Shown here: one piece after another, positions 1 through 7,003 of the stretch
Layout of the letters: each line of letters opens with the position of its first letter
How positions within the stretch are numbered: position 1 is the first letter of the stretch
NCBI GenBank assembly: GCA_036939975.1
Contig: JALLPB010003587.1
Location: forward strand, 1-10,639
DNA length: 10,639 nt
Direction of reading: 5' to 3'
Source of the DNA: Cyclostephanos tholiformis
Lineage: Eukaryota > Bacillariophyta > Thalassiosirophyceae > Thalassiosirales > Thalassiosiraceae
The notes under the pieces: generated by a model
What the model saw: only the letters and a program-made list of their open reading frames with translations
Databases searched by the model: none
What the model was told of the DNA's origin: nothing
Position numbers and translations under genes: made by a program

Positions 1-75
1 TCGTTTTTATTATTTGGACCGTTGGAAAAAAAGATCTTTCTCCAAAAGTTTTTTTACCATACTCATCAAGGTCAA

Positions 76-189
76 TCAACTAACATCAAGATACCTCCAA
101 TATTCTGAGTGAGGAAAGACAGTTCCAAAATCTACATACATGGAACTGGGCATCATTTGCAGCTCTATAGGCCTCTGTTCAGGATCACC
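76..189 (-). pseudogene. Possible 3' end of a minus-strand coding sequence
   Basis: A 37-codon minus-strand frame ends at a TGA (78-76). Its translation looks like ordinary protein, with segments such as MYVDFGTVFPHSEYWRYLD. Going upstream, the frame meets a TAG at the outer edge of the long inverted repeat that begins near 194. This is what would be expected if a mobile element had cut off the upstream part of a gene. It lies in the same frame as the minus-strand open stretch on the far side of the element (2914-3195), but joining the two still leaves a TAG. The product is not recognised. The stretch is short, so chance is a real alternative. Confidence 0.25.
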
Positions 190-195
190 TTGCTA

Positions 196-560
196 ATTTT
201 GATTTTGTAGGAAACAGTTCTTTACAACATGAGTAACTATTATCTAGAGTAATTATTGTACTCCCTTTAAGCTATGATACAATTAGCTTAGAAAATATCT
301 CTTGTCAATTTCTACATAGGAATAGGTACATTTTGATAAAAAATGTCTCACAACCAACAAAAAAGTACACAACCACGGTGGAGTCATACTCCGGGGGGTC
401 TAGCAGCATGCTCATGGTACCATCTTTGCAATGGGATGGTCAAGCGCACCATCGAAGGATTTAATTTAATTCTGTAAATTGCTGGAGAAAAAAATAATTA
501 TTAAAACTCATTGATTTTTGCCTCACTCTAATGCATTAACCAATGCTCCCCCATGAAGTC
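196..560 (+). repeat. Left arm of the long inverted repeat
   Basis: This arm pairs with 2510-2914 on the opposite strand. It is nearly continuous from the outer end to about 520, then a weaker inner block follows (GCTCCCCCATG near 545 against its reverse complement near 2515). Identity varies by block, and indels are present around 385-415, where the right arm carries different sequence. Such divergence implies an old insertion. Confidence 0.7.
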
Positions 561-579
561 CAAGCATGGATGACACAAC

Positions 580-895
580 TACCGTATAGGACGGGGGATA
601 AGAATCAGCTAATGTTCAAGAATGTGACAGCTAAATTGTTCAAATGTGCTTTCCTGCCTGCCCCTGAGTGAATTGTTTTTGTTTGTATAAAGGGCTGCTG
701 TAAGTTTCATGAGTCAACCAAAGTATATAAAAAATGCAAAAATTTGCGCTGAATGTAATTGTTGCTTACAAGGGTTTCTGAAAATGGTGGCATAGTGTCG
801 CAATTCAATTTGTCCTGTTTTTAATTTTCTGGCTCATTTAGATTTAGTTTCTGGTTCTTATCCCTGGTGGTTCTTATCCCCCGGCCAATACGATA
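580..895. mobile_element. MITE-like unit with 22-bp terminal inverted repeats and TA target duplication
   Basis: The ends read TA-C-CGTATAGGACGGGGGATAAG and, on the opposite strand from 895, TA-T-CGTATTGGCCGGGGGATAAG. Over 22 bp (583-604 against 871-892) 20 bases match. TA dinucleotides flank both ends (580-581 and 894-895), as expected for a Tc1/mariner-type insertion. The interior (about 310 bp) has no coding capacity. Near the right end a second, direct copy of the GGTTCTTATCCC word precedes the terminal one (853-864 and 869-880). It lies inside the larger inverted-repeat element, so it is probably a nested insertion. Other copies in the genome would settle the identification. Confidence 0.5.
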
Positions 896-926
896 CTAAA
901 TCTACAGGGGGTAAGTTGCCGATAAT

Positions 927-986
927 AAAAATGGGGGGGTGCAGTGAGGCTTGGCCTTCATTGTAAGGGGGGGTACCCCCATTTTT
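927..986. repeat. G/C-run hairpin
   Basis: The arm AAAAATGGGGGGGT (927-940) faces ACCCCCATTTTTT (974-986) across a loop of about 33 bases. The inner side of the right arm also carries the small palindrome GGGGGTACCCCC (969-980). It could be the remnant of another small inverted-repeat element or simply a stable cruciform or RNA hairpin. Confidence 0.45.
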
Positions 987-1069
987 TGCACTAGTGTACA
1001 ATTTACTAGTATGATAGATACTTTAGTGCTTAAGGTTCAATATTTTTGAACACTAAAAATAACTTAATG

Positions 1070-1280
1070 TACAGTAAAGTAGAAAAGCATTCCAGCTAGG
1101 ATGGAAACCAGTCTAGAGAAGAAGTCTTCCCTCTTTGTATAGGAATATAACCAGCTCCTCCTGTAGCGCCTCCTGCCATGCCCAGAGGAAGGTGATGATG
1201 TTGATAAGATCAACCCCCACAACCTTCTCACTAGACTTGTTCCTGGTTGAACCATAGGGATCAAGACTTTTCCTTCACTG
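1070..1280 (-). pseudogene. Decayed Tc1/mariner-type transposase N-terminal fragment (tentative)
   Basis: On the minus strand one frame is open from about 1274 to a TAG at 1115-1113 and contains VDLINIITFLWAWQEALQEE followed by LVIFLYKEGR. This is an amphipathic helical pattern like the helix-turn-helix start of Tc1/mariner and IS630-type transposases, in which a hydrophobic helix is followed by a segment of the type 'LYxEG-x-x-x-SR'. After the TAG, the continuation reads better in a neighbouring frame (DFFSRLVSILAGMLF, down to about 1076), so a frameshift is likely. No catalytic DDD/E domain is found nearby, so the fragment is inactive. Family assignment rests on pattern recognition only. 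The 137-codon open frame covering 1064-1477 overlaps it in another frame and looks less protein-like. Confidence 0.3.
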
Positions 1281-2509
1281 GCGTACTGTTGACACAGAGA
1301 CTTAAACATCCTCTCTAGTGGCTGCTGTTGTGAGCAGTTGTTGTAGCACCTCCTGTCACTGCAGGATGGATGAGTACCTAGTCTTGCAATGCATCTATGC
1401 TTGAGCTGCCTGAATAGGCCAATGTGAGCATGTGTGTGTGCCTGCAGATCCACAGGATCAGTTGTTCTGGGGTCCATCCATTGTTGACAAAGATGATGTG
1501 CATCATCATCAAAAATTCACATCAACTGTCAGGCAGGGGAGCAGTGCCGGGGGGGGGAGGAGGTGTTGGTGTAGCAAATGAGGAGGGGCTATCTCTTATT
1601 TGCAGCTACAGGATTTTGGGTTGGTGGCTTGGTTGGGAAATCCAGGCCAGATTCTGGACCTTGTTTTGGCTGTCTCCACCATTTTCATTCAATTCAGAAA
1701 TCTTTCCCACCATTTACACTTAACATTCCTAAAAATGGAGTAAGGGTCCCATCAAAAAGACTTCCACTGGATTTCAACCAGAAAGCAAGGAATCCAGTAG
1801 AAGTCCTTTTAGCAGGTAGTATAAAGTCCCTGAAGAAGAAATCTGGGATCTGGCAGTTTAAATTTTATTTGTTGATCAGCAGATTAACTTTGATTATATC
1901 TGATTTATTTGGTTATTTCTAAATTTTTTTTCTTCTTTCGCAACTTATGATGTTCATGTACTTATTCCTTTTGCTGTAATCTGATGAATTGCATTTTAAA
2001 CAAAAGAAGTCAAATTGAACAACGAACAATTTATTATTTTGTTTCTTGTATTTTTTCACGCAATAAATAGGTTTATCATCATATCTAGCAATTTTTAAGC
2101 ACAGGAATGAATCCATTGTATCGAACAGAAAATTGTATGTAAACAATACATTACTTTTTCCCAGCAGTATGTAGCTTTCAATCTGAATTTGACCATTGAT
2201 GGCCTCAAAACCAATGGCTTCATGCCACAAACACAACACAACACACAACCAAAAACAAAAAATGCAATGACCATGGTCCCTTCATCCCGCCGCCTTCCAG
2301 CTGCTTTAATTTTAAAAGTTAATTAAGTTTGCTGTATGTTGTGTGAAACATGTGGGTGTTGCTTTTCACCATTGTTTGGGGGTGGCAAATAAATTTACAA
2401 AAAAAAATGTTGCGGCCTTAGATGGCCACCAAACAACAAATAAATACGTGACAGCCAACATAAAAAATGGTCAACGACAGATGGGATATGGTACACAATG
2501 AGCAACTGG
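1281..2509. other. AT-rich interior of the inverted-repeat element, no supported gene
   Basis: This stretch holds a few open frames, but none is convincing. The plus-strand frames at 1424-1922 have low-complexity or unstructured translations. A minus-strand frame at 1919-2248 opens on TTG; its first ATG leaves about 65 codons of Lys/Asn/Phe-rich sequence with three cysteines, typical of AT-rich noncoding DNA. A G9 run lies at about 1550-1558. A short hairpin around 2370-2445 pairs GTTTGGGGGTGGC-like sequence with GGCCACCAAAC. I see no RNA gene. Confidence 0.4.
1759..1805. repeat. Short 15-bp-arm hairpin
   Basis: GACTTCCACTGGATT (1759-1773) is the reverse complement of AATCCAGTAGAAGTC (1791-1805) except for one base that would be a G-U pair in RNA. 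The loop is 17 bases. An extra AAA/TTT pairing outside the arms is possible. It may be a remnant of a small inverted-repeat element or a transcribed hairpin. Confidence 0.4.
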
Positions 2510-2914
2510 TGGAGAGCATGGGGGAGCACGATTCAATTGTTTTGGGGTGTTGATCGAGTTGGAATATGTAAAATAAAAAGTAAAATCAACAAGTTTTGAT
2601 AAATATTTTTTTCTCGATCAGTTTAGAGAATTAAATAAAATCCTTCGGTGGCGCCCTCGACCATCCCATCGCAAAGATGGTATGGTGAGGGTTTTACCTG
2701 ATTTGCCTAGGCCCGGCAAATGGCTCCACCGTGGTGGTGTTCTTTTTTGGTGGTTGTGAGACTTTTGTCATCCATACATACCTATTAAAATGTAGAAAAT
2801 GATCAAGAGATAGTTGTTGTGAGCTAGTAGTATCATTGGTTAAAAGGAGTACAATAATTACTCTAGAAAATAGGTAGTCATATTGTAAAGATCTGTCTCC
2901 CCGAAAATCAAAAT
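2510..2914 (-). repeat. Right arm of the long inverted repeat
   Basis: This is the partner of 196-560. It holds the matching blocks TCTAGAGTAATTATTGTACT (reverse strand, within 2846-2867) and the ATGGGATGG block (2659-2681). It is somewhat longer than the left arm because of small insertions, for example around 2690-2730. Confidence 0.7.
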
Positions 2915-3352
2915 TAGTGCCAAAGGCAATTTTTCAATGTAGGAATTAATAAAAGCTTATGATGCTGTAGAATGTACCAAACAAAATTAAAAATGTAACA
3001 AATTGCTCCAGCTTGGGTGGCAACCAATCTGTGACAAACAGGGATCTGATGTATGACTACTACGGCAACATAAAAGTCCATGATGTCATCATGTTGGAAA
3101 TACCATGGTTTGTGTGTTATGTGAATAGAATACTTATTCCAATATTCAGTGGTTTCTCTTTGCCAAAAAAATGCCTCCAACCAACTTTTTGACATCGATG
3201 ATGTGCAATCGAATTTGACCCACTAAACCTAAGGCAGCCAACAACACCAAGCCGGGGCATCTACACACCATAGCAACCAGTCTATTGACCACCTCCCTCA
3301 TGCTGGTGGCTTTTAATGAAATGGCAGCCCTCCGTTGCTGCATTGAATTCAA
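2914..3352 (-). other. Intergenic DNA with two overlapping minus-strand open stretches, function unknown
   Basis: Two minus-strand open stretches overlap here in different frames. One (3352-3146) starts with an ATG and runs 68 codons, with a hydrophobic part around CPGLVLLAALGLVGQIRL. The other (3195-2914, 93 codons) is aromatic- and His-rich and ends at a TAA formed by the edge of the inverted-repeat element. A frame change between them could make one decayed gene of about 140 codons on the same strand as the scrap at 76-189. I recognise no family. AT-rich DNA can give such frames by chance. Confidence 0.2.
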
Positions 3353-3371
3353 TTTTTTTGATTGAATTCAA
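3343..3371. repeat. Perfect 11-bp palindromic hairpin
   Basis: TTGAATTCAAT (3343-3353) and ATTGAATTCAA (3361-3371) are perfect reverse complements separated by a 7-base T-rich loop. Each arm is itself nearly palindromic around GAATTC, so the site also reads as a direct repeat of ATTGAATTCAA. It lies about 50 bp outside the left end of the MULE and could have been a preferred insertion environment; this is inference. Confidence 0.5.
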
Positions 3372-3418
3372 CACCGGCGTATTTGGCACCAAACAAGAAG
3401 AGAGATTGATTTGAAAAA

Positions 3419-3503
3419 GGGAAAATAGCTAAAAACCACTCACCTGAGCGTTTAGCCTTTCCATTTCCCACACTGCACTTTTTTGTTGCTAAAACCCCTC
3501 ACC
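3419..3503 (+). repeat. MULE left terminal inverted repeat
   Basis: This matches the reverse complement of 7354-7438 at 79 of 85 positions with no gap. The shared words include AAAAACCACTCACCTGAGCG and CCTTTCCATTTCCCACAC. It already contains three of the phased CCnCACC-type units (ending at 3444, 3474 and 3503). Confidence 0.93.
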
Positions 3504-3848
3504 GACGTAAAGACTTTTAAAATCCTTCACCGTAGCATAACACACTTTCTGAATACCTCACCTCATGAAAATTACATCCAAAACCACTCATGTGTATTTT
3601 GGGACTTTTTAAATACCACACCTAAAAAACAGCTGATTCTAAATCCCACACCGATAGATTTTTAACTTTTAGTTTGTACTCACTTAGATTCGAACATTAT
3701 TTATACCACACCTGGCGTTGAGAGGCCTTTTTTTGGCGAATATTTTCTTGTTCTCCCATCCTGTTTGGGCTTTTATAATCCCTCACCCACAGTGAGGCAA
3801 AATCCAAATACGCCTCACTTCCTTCATCATTTGTAACATCCCATCACC
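3436..3848 (+). repeat. Left subterminal array of ~30-bp phased units
   Basis: Degenerate copies of a unit with core CCnCACC, usually preceded by TTTAAAA-like sequence, end at about 3444, 3474, 3503, 3531, 3562, 3592, 3622, 3652, 3684, 3712, 3787, 3819 and 3848. Steps are mostly 28-32 bp, close to three helical turns, so the cores lie on roughly one face of the DNA. The spacers are not conserved. The last unit ends 10 bp before the candidate ATG at 3858. Likely role (inference): multiple transposase-binding sites, and possibly the element's promoter and 5' UTR. Confidence 0.8.
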
Positions 3849-3857
3849 GTGCCCGTG

Positions 3858-4043
3858 ATGTCATCAACTCGATCCACCCAATCCACCCACTCGCATGCGG
3901 AGGCACCTCCGCCCGAGCAACCAGTTAATCCTGCCCAAGAACAGAACACACATGGCTTGCGCACAAGATCCAAAAGAGCCACCGCACCTGCTGACGAATC
4001 GGAAAATGCACCCCCTCCTGAAAAGCGGCGCATTCCTGTCTAG
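3858..4043 (+). CDS. N-terminal leader of the MULE transposase, ending at an in-frame TAG
   Basis: This ATG-started frame (61 codons, then TAG at 4041-4043) is in exactly the same frame as the transposase body. The body is open from the codon after the TAG. The translation is Pro/Ser/Glu-rich and basic, with LRTRSKRA and PPPEKRR, like a disordered N-terminal tail with nuclear-localisation character. It begins 10 bp after the last subterminal array unit. Three explanations fit: a single nonsense mutation (for example CAG to TAG), leaky termination (the context is TAG followed by CAG), or a 120-nt intron from GT at 3924 to the AG of the TAG itself. That intron is a multiple of three, has a pyrimidine-rich acceptor and a CTGAC branch-like word at 3991. 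The sequence alone does not decide. Confidence 0.6.
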   Translation: MSSTRSTQSTHSHAEAPPPEQPVNPAQEQNTHGLRTRSKRATAPADESENAPPPEKRRIPV

Positions 4044-6902
4044 CAGGCTCGGCTTAACAAGGGAAACGCCGCAAGCGTCAATGCGTACACAGGCAAGGGA
4101 AGCAGGAAGTCCGCAAATGAAGCTGTCATTGCGACTGCAAGGAAAAATTTGCATGACGGACTTATCAATGCAACCAGCATTGACACAGACACGACCGCAG
4201 GTAGTAGAAAGAGCACGCGTAAAAATCTCCCTGTTGGTGACGTTTTCTACAGTGTCAATTCAGATGTGGCAACTGGAATGGGGGGGACGACAGCACGTAA
4301 AGAAGCGCCCTATGCCAGTGTTCCTGCTGCCCCAAACACAATATTGTACACTGAAAAATATGGGGGTGCGCATGATCGTCCAGGCAACAGTGAAGAATCG
4401 TCCAAGGAATTGTCTGGCGAATACGAGTCTGATTATGGGGGGGGTTCTGGGAGGAGTTTTTTTTCCACCGTGGACATTGATGACGACGATTATGTTGATA
4501 TTGACAGTGAATCGGAAGACGAAAATTGCACCTCGTTCCCCAAGAATAAGAATCCGATGCGGAAACTTCTTCTTGGTGGTCCTCAACCAAGAGATACGAC
4601 CGGGATGATGGACTCCAAGAAAGAAGCCATTGAAAACAAAGACAGGATTATACGGAAGAAGTGGACCGATGCAAGGCGTTGGGAGCACCTGAAGAAGAAC
4701 AAGGTTGGTTCACCACCTCAAAACAAAATGGGTCATGTGGGAGATACATTACGGACGTGGGCAGAGGTCGAGAGGTATTGTCTGTGCGAGGGACAAATGT
4801 TCCCTGACAAGAACACCTCCTGGATGAGGATTTCGGAGGAAGCGTTGCTTCGGAACATTAATGTACAGGCGGTGCGTTCGGAATACACAACGCTAGTGGT
4901 TTGTGGCCCAAGCTTCCACTGTGAGGGGACATTTCGTGAAGGTCTCGGATGGACATGCAAGGTTGCCGTGTGCCGTGAGGGTGATGATACCATCAACATT
5001 CCCAGCAGGACAAAATATAATAACATGACGAAAAGCATGAACACTCCTCTTTACTACAAGTGGGTCGTTCCAATCATTCTTCCATTGGTCACTTTGAAGC
5101 CCGGGATCGATTATGAGGCACTGCGGAATGCGATCAGACCATATGCCAATGATGGCTCCATCACAAACCCAATCCTACAACGAGCTCGGGATGCAGCCAG
5201 AGCCGAGATTTTTGGATCACCAGAAGAGAATGCATGGTATGCAGAGGGCGTAGTTGAGATGATGAGAAGCCTAGGGCATACGGCGGAGCTAGTGTTTTCC
5301 ACCCGTCATGAGATGCTGCAGACGATCAATACTACCGTGGTGAATGAAGAAGTAATCCGCCGTAAAAAGATGAAGGGTGAGCCTCAGCTTGATGGAATTG
5401 CGGAGAGGAAGGAGTTCTGGAAAACGTGGAAAGAAGAGAATGCAGCATTTCTTGCGAAAACACTAGGTATCGAGGGCGGACCAGCGGAAAACAAATTTCT
5501 TACTGGAATTCTAATCGCGATGTCAGTGAGCAAGAGTATGTTCTGGACGACACAGGAGGTGGTTCAAGCAGACGGTGCCCACACCTTGTTTGGCAAGTAC
5601 ACTCTCTTCTCCGCATATACAACTACTGCAAATGGCAACATGGCCAATATTGCATTCGGGATTTTGTTTGGAAATGAGGACACCAAGAACTGGACGGTCT
5701 TCTGGAATTTTGTGCGCAAGGTCCATCCAACAATTAACCGCCCTCAAGTTACATTGATGACTGACCAGGACAAGGGTTCAATCAAATCCGTCCAAGAATG
5801 TATCCCTGAAGCGTTCAACTTCCATTGCTCCTATCACCGCAGAGAGAATATCAACAAGTATTGTGGTGGTGGAACAAAGAAGGGAAAACCTCTCACGGCG
5901 CTGTGGTTATTCTGCCGTCTTTCTGCATGCAACAACATGCAGCAACTGAAAGCAGAAGAACAAAAGTACATCGAACAGTTGCATCCCACAGACAGGCACT
6001 ATCTTACCAAGGTACCAGATGAAAAGCAGTACGCGGCAGCACGCTGTGCGATGCGCAACGACATTTGTATGTATGGTAGATCTGCCTCAAGCGGTGTAGA
6101 GGCAATGAATCGTGCAAACAAGATCGTCCGTGAGAAAACAGCGGTGGACATGCTCAACGCTGCAATTCTTCTACTCAATATGGAAGGTAACCGGTACCAT
6201 CAATGGAAAGAGGCAGCCTGGGGAAGGGAACTACCGTTGACTCCAAAGGGGATGGAGCATATGGAGATGGTGTTCAATGATGTAAATGTTCGGGAATACC
6301 GCCTCGCTACACACGTGGATATGACATGGTATTATGGTACAGTCTCCAAAAATACAGACACAGCGAGGGACTATCATGTGCGGTTGCCGAGGGAAACTTT
6401 CAATGGCTCGCATTTTGGGACTTGTACATGTGGCGTGCCTTCAAAAGAAGGGCTGCCCTGTAAGCATATGGTGGTGATGGTAAAGTCGTCTGTGATCCCA
6501 GCACTAACTCGAATAAACATCATGCCTCATTACTGGGGTACTGCACAGTGGCAAATGCAATACCCACTTGATCTTGACTGTAAAACCGATATGACAATAA
6601 AGACAGTGAAGGCTGTTGCACGACCGAATGAGTTCCTAAGATATTGTCCTGATTGGTCCGCTCCGAAGAAGTCAGGACGTCCCAAAAAAAGTGACAAGGT
6701 ATTAACGGTCACAGAACAGATCGCATTATCATCCTCAAACAAGAAGCGAAAGCGTCGGGTTAAGCAATTCTGCAAAATCTGCCACAAGTTTAATCATACA
6801 ACTTTGCAGTGCTTCAAAAATCCAATCAACTGCAATTTGGACGTTATCTTGGAGGGTGCGCAGCCTGGTAATGATGAAGATGGTGGAGAGGGTGCGGTGT
6901 AA
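4044..6902 (+). CDS. MULE (MuDR-type) transposase with SWIM finger and CCHC zinc knuckle
   Basis: This frame runs 952 codons from just after the TAG at 4041-4043 to TAA at 6900-6902. If the upstream ATG (3858) is not used, the first in-frame ATG is at 4278 (874 codons). Domains in order: an acidic disordered part (about 4470-4525); a conserved N-terminal domain with several Cys and His residues (about 4745-5020); a DDE catalytic core with Asp at 5571 (QADGAH), Asp at 5763 (MTDQDKG), the MULE-typical CxxH (HCSYH, Cys 5826, His 5835) and Glu at 6099 (SGVEAMN); a SWIM zinc finger CxCx9CxH (Cys 6423, 6429 and 6459, His 6465); an AT-hook-like GRPKK (near 6675) and a basic KKRKRR; and a CX2CX4HX4C knuckle (6771-6812). 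The Asp-Asp and Asp-Glu spacings are 64 and 112 residues. The role is cut-and-paste transposition in the nucleus. All catalytic residues are present; apart from the TAG the frame is unbroken. Confidence 0.92.
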   Translation, partial: QARLNKGNAASVNAYTGKGSRKSANEAVIATARKNLHDGLINATSIDTDTTAGSRKSTRKNLPVGDVFYSVNSDVATGMGGTTARKEAPYASVPAAPNTILYTEKYGGAHDRPGNSEESSKELSGEYESDYGGGSGRSFFSTVDIDDDDYVDIDSESEDENCTSFPKNKNPMRKLLLGGPQPRDTTGMMDSKKEAIENKDRIIRKKWTDARRWEHLKKNKVGSPPQNKMGHVGDTLRTWAEVERYCLCEGQMFPDKNTSWMRISEEALLRNINVQAVRSEYTTLVVCGPSFHCEGTFREGLGWTCKVAVCREGDDTINIPSRTKYNNMTKSMNTPLYYKWVVPIILPLVTLKPGIDYEALRNAIRPYANDGSITNPILQRARDAARAEIFGSPEENAWYAEGVVEMMRSLGHTAELVFSTRHEMLQTINTTVVNEEVIRRKKMKGEPQLDGIAERKEFWKTWKEENAAFLAKTLGIEGGPAENKFLTGILIAMSVSKSMFWTTQEVVQADGAHTLFGKYTLFSAYTTTANGNMANIAFGILFGNEDTKNWTVFWNFVRKVHPTINRPQVTLMTDQDKGSIKSVQECIPEAFNFHCSYHRRENINKYCGGGTKKGKPLTALWLFCRLSACNNMQQLKAEEQKYIEQLHPTDRHYLTKVPDEKQYAAARCAMRNDICMYGRSASSGVEAMNRANKIVREKTAVDMLNAAILLLNMEGNRYHQWKEAAWGRELPLTPKGMEHMEMVFNDVNVREYRLATHVDMTWYYGTVSKNTDTARDYHVRLPRETFNGSHFGTCTCGVPSKEGLPCKHMVVMVKSSVIPALTRINIMPHYWGTAQWQMQYPLDLDCKTDMTIKTVKAVARPNEFLRYCPDWSAPKKSGRPKKSDKVLTVTEQIALSSSNKKRKRRVKQFCKICHKFNHTTLQCFKNPINCNLDVILEGAQPGNDEDGGEGAV

Positions 6903-7003
6903 ATGGTGTTAAATGGAGGTAGGTGTGGGATTTAAGAACGAAGCAAGTTGGGGAGGGTGCGGAGTAAACGGTGTTAGATGAAGATAGGTGTGGGATTTAA
7001 GAA
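6888..7003 (+). repeat. 65-bp tandem duplication spanning the transposase stop codon
   Basis: Segment 6888-6938 recurs at 6953-7003, offset 65 bp, with 46 of 51 bases identical. The first copy contains the end of the coding frame and its TAA (6900-6902). The second carries the corresponding TAA at 6965-6967 and the same GGTGTGGGATTTAAGAA word. So the innermost right array units and the gene's 3' end were duplicated together. Confidence 0.75.

Larger units (their letters stand above)
194..2916. mobile_element. Inverted-repeat element with ~0.4 kb termini and TA edges
   Basis: The two ends are long, diverged inverted repeats of each other. Strong blocks include 243-264 against 2846-2867 (22 of 22 bases) and 419-441 against 2659-2681 (22 of 23). 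Similarity starts abruptly at both outer ends with the shared word CTAATTTTGATTTT, and TA occurs there on each side (194-195 and 2915-2916). Size is about 2.7 kb. No intact transposase is inside. The interior holds a smaller TA-flanked unit, a hairpin and a decayed transposase-like fragment. The TA edges and the Tc1/mariner-like debris would fit a non-autonomous Tc1/mariner relative. The long termini would also fit a foldback or Mutator-type element. The class is therefore open; the inverted-repeat structure is clear. Confidence 0.6.

Noticed and set aside
1550..1558. G9 run as a G-quadruplex
   Set aside because: The flanking G tracts are too few and irregular to support a defined quadruplex from sequence alone.
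1424..1922. Two plus-strand frames of about 100 codons
   Set aside because: They overlap each other in different frames, contain long Gly/Trp low-complexity, and match no recognisable domain.
1919..2248. 109-codon minus-strand frame with CxxC-like cysteines
   Set aside because: It opens on TTG, the ATG-started part is only about 65 codons, and its composition is that of AT-rich noncoding DNA.
3436..3848. Regular ~30-bp repeats suggesting a CRISPR array
   Set aside because: The repeated part is a short degenerate core, not a 20-40 bp conserved repeat. A mirror-image array occurs at the other end of a transposon, and the DNA is eukaryotic.
4149..4151. TTG as the start codon of the transposase
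   Set aside because: It is only an alternative bacterial-type start. The frame is open upstream to 4044, and in a eukaryote ATG 3858 or ATG 4278 is expected.
4260..4688. 142-codon minus-strand frame
   Set aside because: It lies opposite the transposase N-terminal region, has no coherent domain, and the plus strand is clearly coding.
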